Assembly: GCA_017621635.1 (NCBI GenBank)
Contig: JAGASU010000027.1
Span: 1-45,522, forward strand
Reading direction: 5' to 3'
Source: Alphaproteobacteria bacterium
Lineage (GTDB): Bacteria; Pseudomonadota; Alphaproteobacteria; RF32; CAG-239
DNA length: 45,522 bases
This document shows, piece after piece, positions 42,631 through 45,522 of the stretch. The position numbers and the translations under genes are program-made. Under the pieces are notes generated by a model that was not told where the DNA came from, made no database searches, and saw nothing but the letters and a program-made list of their open reading frames with translations. Positions within the stretch are counted from its first letter, which is position 1; every line of letters starts with the position of its first letter.

Positions 42631-42840
42631 GATTCATTTCTTCATTATTTTTTCAAATACAAAAAAGTCTTCTATTCCCGAAATATCGTTGCCTTGTTAG
42701 ACACTTGGTACTTATCTTCCAACGAATATTGTAACGATGGGTATGCGTGCCTGTACAATATATACGACGGCAATAAAAGTATGGATGATAAGTGCAGTAC
42801 TGCTACCAGCGTTCGTCCGATGATAGCGATTGAAATTTAA
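42631..42840 (+). pseudogene. C-terminal remnant of a Cys-containing secreted or pilin-like protein
   Basis: Open frame of 69 codons with no start; a TAG lies just before it at 42628-42630. The end reads DTWYLSSNEYCNDGYACLYN, then IYDGNKSMDDKCSTATSVRPMIAIEI and a stop, a plausible folded C-terminus with paired Cys. The N-terminal part is missing and the repeat copy 2 abuts it, so insertion or recombination probably cut the gene. The VRP...I ending recalls surface-protein domains from gut bacteria; family not certain. Confidence 0.6.
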
Positions 42841-42844
42841 AACA

Positions 42845-42877
42845 AAAAGAGTCCTGAAAAATCAGGACTCTTTTTTT
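42845..42877. terminator. Bidirectional terminator
   Basis: AAAAAGAGTCCTGA pairs with TCAGGACTCTTTTT around AAAA, between the remnant and the convergent 42877 gene. Confidence 0.9.
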
Positions 42878-43542
42878 TACTTTAGTTCATAAACGGTCAC
42901 CTGACGAATTTTATATCTGGTAACAAGCATTCCTGGTCTGACACCTGCCCAACGCGGTTCTCCTAAAACTCTTAATATTGTTTTACTTCCGTCTGTAAAG
43001 GACACATCCAAAACAAATATGTCCGCCAAAATACAGAAACCGGAATAGTAATAAGGGTTGAAATATCTTCCATTGCGCCAATACCGACTCTTACCACGTG
43101 AAGCGATACATTTAAATTGTTCTGCTGTCCAGTTTAAGCCTATGTCTACAGACTTCGCCCGATAATGTTGGCACAATTTAACATCTTTTACTCTTAATAA
43201 TGTTTTATTGCTTTTCGTAACCATTTCACAAACCTTGCCATCACAGTACATATACGTTTCTTGATTTTCTTTATAATCTTCAAGATTGAATTTGACTTGA
43301 TTAGCATAATACACTTCAGATTCAGAATCCTTATCAATAAATACACGTTTTAAAGTCCAGTAGTCCGTATATATCATACGAACTGCATTGACTCCCGACC
43401 CGAATTTCACGAGTATTTCATCATCAGAAAACCAATGACTTAGTCTGTATCTTTTAGGCTGAGATAGCTCGTAAAAGTTAATTTCACTAAATGAATCAAA
43501 GCTAAACATCAAAGCTATGAAACAAAAAAATAACCTTAACAT
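42877..43542 (-). CDS. Secreted hypothetical protein, 221 residues
   Basis: Not recognised. Seen: a signal peptide (1-19, MLRLFFCFIALMFSFDSFS), then a mixed alpha/beta part with five Cys and many Tyr/Arg/Lys (GKSRYWRNGRYFNPYYYSGFC). Probably periplasmic or outside the cell. Clearly AT-rich like the rest of the accessory zone. No likely partner is adjacent. Confidence 0.7.
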   Translation of the reverse strand: MLRLFFCFIALMFSFDSFSEINFYELSQPKRYRLSHWFSDDEILVKFGSGVNAVRMIYTDYWTLKRVFIDKDSESEVYYANQVKFNLEDYKENQETYMYCDGKVCEMVTKSNKTLLRVKDVKLCQHYRAKSVDIGLNWTAEQFKCIASRGKSRYWRNGRYFNPYYYSGFCILADIFVLDVSFTDGSKTILRVLGEPRWAGVRPGMLVTRYKIRQVTVYELK

Positions 43543-43727
43543 AATACAACCGGAATATTTAAAGAGGTTTGTTTGACCGGATCCTCCTGATTAATAATTG
43601 ATTAATAATAAATTCGTAACAACAAGTATACAAATAAAAAAGTTTTTTGTCAACTCTGTTTGATTTTTTTAAAGTAAAGAAAAAACTCCCCGTCAAGAGA
43701 TTATCCTGCAAAGCAAAAATATAGTTA
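43543..43727. other. AT-rich intergenic region left of the secE promoter
   Basis: No convincing gene. An 82-codon minus-strand frame (43559-43807) crosses the secE promoter and has no coding look. Short direct repeats such as TTAATAAT are present. Confidence 0.5.
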
Positions 43728-43756
43728 TTGACATCCAAAAAATAATTTAATATGTT
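43728..43756 (+). promoter_or_regulatory. Promoter for secE-nusG
   Basis: TTGACA, 17-base spacer, TATGTT, leaving a leader of about 90 bases before secE. Its presence shows that secE-nusG has its own promoter, independent of tRNA-Trp. Confidence 0.7.
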
Positions 43757-43850
43757 GATAGCCAACGAGATAGAAAGCATTAGAAATTTACCCCTGTAAA
43801 CAAACAATGTTATCTGTCGATTTAATCAATCTTTTTGAAATGGTATAGCT

Positions 43851-44042
43851 ATGGGAAACACAAGTCCGATACAATTTTTTAGGCAAGTAAAGCAAGAAGT
43901 AAAAAAAGTTACTTGGCCTTCCAAAAAAGAAGTCATCAACGCCACAAGAATGGTTATCATTGTTGTCGCGATTGCTTCAATATTCTTCTTTTTCGTTGAT
44001 ATGTTCTTTGCGGCCATTGTTAGTGCCATCTTTAAATATTAG
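43851..44042 (+). CDS. secE: Preprotein translocase subunit SecE
   Basis: Essential clamp of the SecYEG channel. Seen: 63 residues with the diagnostic QFFRQVKQEVKKVTWPSKKEVINATRMVIIVVAIASIFFFFVDMFFAAIV, ending in one membrane segment. This is the short one-helix form. NusG starts 11 bases after its stop. Confidence 0.97.
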   Translation: MGNTSPIQFFRQVKQEVKKVTWPSKKEVINATRMVIIVVAIASIFFFFVDMFFAAIVSAIFKY

Positions 44043-44053
44043 GAGTTTATCCC

Positions 44054-44587
44054 ATGACTGCTCGTTGGTATGTTGTTAACGTATATTCCGGTTCGGAAAA
44101 AAAGGTTGCTGAGTCAATCCGTGAACAAGCCGTTTTGAAAAAAATGGATGATAAGATTTTGGAAGTTTTGGTTCCGACCGAACAAGTCGTTGAAGTAAAA
44201 AAAGGTGAAAAGGTAAACGCCGAACACAAATTTTTCCCCGGCTACATCTTAATCAAAATGGAAATGAATGATGATACATGGCATATCGTAAAAGGTACGC
44301 CTCGCGTCAGCGGCTTCTTAGGCAGCCATAACAAACCGCAAGCTATCAGCGAAAGAGAAGTAAAGCGCATTATGGAGCAAATCGAAGAAGGGATTGAGCG
44401 TCCGCAAACTCAGGTTTACTTTGAAGTCGGCGAGCAGATTCGCGTCACAGATGGCCCGTTTGCTTCCTTCATCGGCGTGGTTGAGGAAATTGATACCGAA
44501 AAATCTCGCTTAAAAGTTTCTGTTTCGATTTTCGGTCGTTATACGCCGGTAGAGTTGGAATTTAACCAAGTCGAAAAAATCGCTTAA
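44054..44587 (+). CDS. nusG: Transcription termination/antitermination protein NusG
   Basis: Binds RNA polymerase and Rho or S10. Seen: ARWYVVNVYSGSEKKVAESI (NGN domain), FFPGYILIKMEMND, GTPRVSGFLGS and a C-terminal KOW domain (GEQIRVTDGPFASFIGVVEEID). 177 residues. Usually rplK follows; here a terminator and an unknown minus-strand gene follow instead. Confidence 0.98.
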   Translation: MTARWYVVNVYSGSEKKVAESIREQAVLKKMDDKILEVLVPTEQVVEVKKGEKVNAEHKFFPGYILIKMEMNDDTWHIVKGTPRVSGFLGSHNKPQAISEREVKRIMEQIEEGIERPQTQVYFEVGEQIRVTDGPFASFIGVVEEIDTEKSRLKVSVSIFGRYTPVELEFNQVEKIA

Positions 44588-44612
44588 GTAATTCATAAGT
44601 CAAAAAATAAAA

Positions 44613-44667
44613 ACCACCATATGAATTGTCCAATTTGTTTAAGAGGCTGTTCATATGGTGTTTTTTC
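44613..44667. terminator. Long-loop terminator between nusG and the 44683 gene
   Basis: CACCATATGAA pairs with TTCATATGGTG around a 24-base loop, with A-rich and T-rich flanks on both sides. Confidence 0.8.
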
Positions 44668-44682
44668 AAGCCCAAACAACAC

Positions 44683-45075
44683 CTATTTATTTGTTTTTCT
44701 AACCAAGGCTGTAATTAACGATACAAGCGCCAAATAAATTGTTGTGTATGGGTAAAACATAATATGCATACCGTATTCTACCGTAATATCAGAGTAATTT
44801 ATAATATATCCGCTTCCAATCAGCAAAACAAACACAATAAACATAAAGTATGGTATCCAACCAATCGCTGTCAGATAATATGATGTTTTTGGGTAGTTTG
44901 ATATAAAATTTGATAAAAACTTTGGTGTTTTGTTAAAACACAGCATAAACATACCAAGGATAAATAATAAAAATAAGATACCGCTAGTGTTTTCAAACCC
45001 TAAAAAGGAAAGAGGAGTTTCTAAAACACCATATATTCCGCCTAATACTAAAGCTTCTTTTGACCATAATTTCAT
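44683..45075 (-). CDS. Small membrane protein, paralogue of the gene at 41584
   Basis: 130 residues, same family as 41584-41967: MKLWSKEALVLGGIYGVLET, FNKTPKFLSNFISNYPKTSYY and AIGWIPYFM are shared almost word for word, while the last third has diverged. Three membrane segments. The matching upstream bases (GTACTCCTTTTCC) include the ribosome site. The small basic partner gene is absent here, so this copy stands alone. Confidence 0.8.
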   Translation of the reverse strand: MKLWSKEALVLGGIYGVLETPLSFLGFENTSGILFLLFILGMFMLCFNKTPKFLSNFISNYPKTSYYLTAIGWIPYFMFIVFVLLIGSGYIINYSDITVEYGMHIMFYPYTTIYLALVSLITALVRKTNK

Positions 45076-45166
45076 TGTTTGTACTCCTTTTCCAAATATT
45101 GCACGATGTGTCCGCCATTAAAAAAAACATTTCTAAGCTACCACAAAAAATAGACAGTTCATTTTA

Positions 45167-45174
45167 GGGGGGGG
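45167..45174 (+). repeat. Run of eight G
   Basis: G8 in an AT-rich stretch, 92 bases upstream of the 44683-45075 start and 31 bases past the end of the barrel gene. Such tracts can slip during replication. Confidence 0.5.
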
Positions 45175-45204
45175 TATTTTTACATCAATTCAAATCAACT
45201 TTTA

Positions 45205-45522
45205 CTACCACGAATAAGTCAATCCGGCATCTACGCCATAGGCTTTATAATCGCTGCCAAATGTATAATGAGCCGATGTATAAGCGGAAACACGCGGCGC
45301 CAAACCGAATTTAGCCCCGATCTCCATTTTTCCTAAAGTCTGATTCTTATAAGTGTTGATTGAAGATAAAGTACTGATGTTTGTTTTATCTCCCATAGCG
45401 TAGGTCTGAATAACCGAAGGCTTGATATAAACTTTTGCTGTTTGCCCGTCATTTGCACAAAACAAATGCTCAATGCGAAGACCTAATTCGGCTTCCATAT
45501 AATGCATCAAATCAAAATCAAC
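45205..45522 (-). CDS. Autotransporter-type outer-membrane barrel, C-terminal part (5' end outside window)
   Basis: The frame stays open to the window edge. About 105 C-terminal residues are present with alternating barrel strands (ELGLRIEHLF, AKVYIKPSVIQTYAMGD, GKMEIGAKFGLAPRVSAYTSAHYTFG, YGVDAGLTYSW) and a final aromatic Trp, the pattern of the autotransporter beta-domain end recognised by BAM. The passenger is not visible. It would be secreted to the cell surface and could act in adhesion. Confidence 0.8.
   Translation of the reverse strand, partial: VDFDLMHYMEAELGLRIEHLFCANDGQTAKVYIKPSVIQTYAMGDKTNISTLSSINTYKNQTLGKMEIGAKFGLAPRVSAYTSAHYTFGSDYKAYGVDAGLTYSW

Noticed and set aside
43559..43807. 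82-codon minus-strand frame upstream of secE
   Set aside because: It covers the secE promoter, has no ribosome site and no protein-like pattern.
41018..43850. Complete prophage or integrative element
   Set aside because: No integrase, portal, capsid or conjugation gene is present; the zone is too small and holds only small unknown genes.

Overview
The window looks like a contig from a moderately AT-rich, host- or gut-associated alphaproteobacterium. This is inferred from gene content: the CtrA-pathway hybrid kinase CckA, the DnaA inactivator HdaA, a MipZ relative, an ATP12-type F1-ATPase assembly chaperone, and tRNA-Trp upstream of secE-nusG. An ATP-type 6-phosphofructokinase, a Bacteroides-like (Mpi-type) invertase and the prepilin-like gene fit an anaerobic gut lineage of the kind known from metagenomes. 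I cannot name the species from the sequence alone.

Layout. 1-12 kb: the end of trpB, tRNA-His, a D,D-carboxypeptidase plus MipZ-like pair, then a tight co-directional run pgm-cckA-hdaA-truB-rpsO-pnp that joins sugar-phosphate metabolism, cell-cycle signalling, replication control and RNA metabolism. 12-20 kb: a mixed region with pfkA, a DUF4422 protein, a CPA2 antiporter, a serine recombinase, a small lipoprotein, a MATE exporter, a DUF486 protein and tRNA-Leu. 20-25 kb: pssA, rplY-pth-ychF, an unknown gene and an outer-membrane barrel protein. 25-32 kb: an eight-gene minus-strand operon rarA-RluA-type pseudouridine synthase-asmA-ATP12-acyP-DUF2769-helical protein-trxB. 32-40 kb: a prepilin-like gene behind a structured leader, a DEAD-box-like protein with eroded motifs, yebC-ruvC, adk, a lipoprotein, a thermonuclease, and rplU-rpmA-obgE-rsfS. 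40-45.5 kb: an accessory zone built into the normally compact tRNA-Trp-secE-nusG block. It has duplicated tRNA ends, a 158-bp direct repeat, a truncated gene, small unknown genes and a pair of paralogous membrane proteins on either side of secE-nusG. It ends in an autotransporter-type barrel.

The most unusual signals are these. (1) The 5' leader at about 32.24-32.45 kb has mutually exclusive terminator and antiterminator stems ahead of the prepilin-like gene. (2) The tRNA-Trp integration locus at 41.0-42.9 kb has an 18-bp tRNA-end duplication, a repeated structured segment that echoes the tRNA T-arm in inverted form, and a separate 140-nt three-way-junction-like fold. (3) Two proteins keep a family fold but have lost nucleotide-binding motifs, one MipZ-like and one DEAD-box-like. 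(4) Each of two divergent genes near 11.4 kb is preceded by a shared 24-nt element. No rRNA operon, CRISPR array or replication origin was seen. All family calls come from reading motifs; no database search was run.
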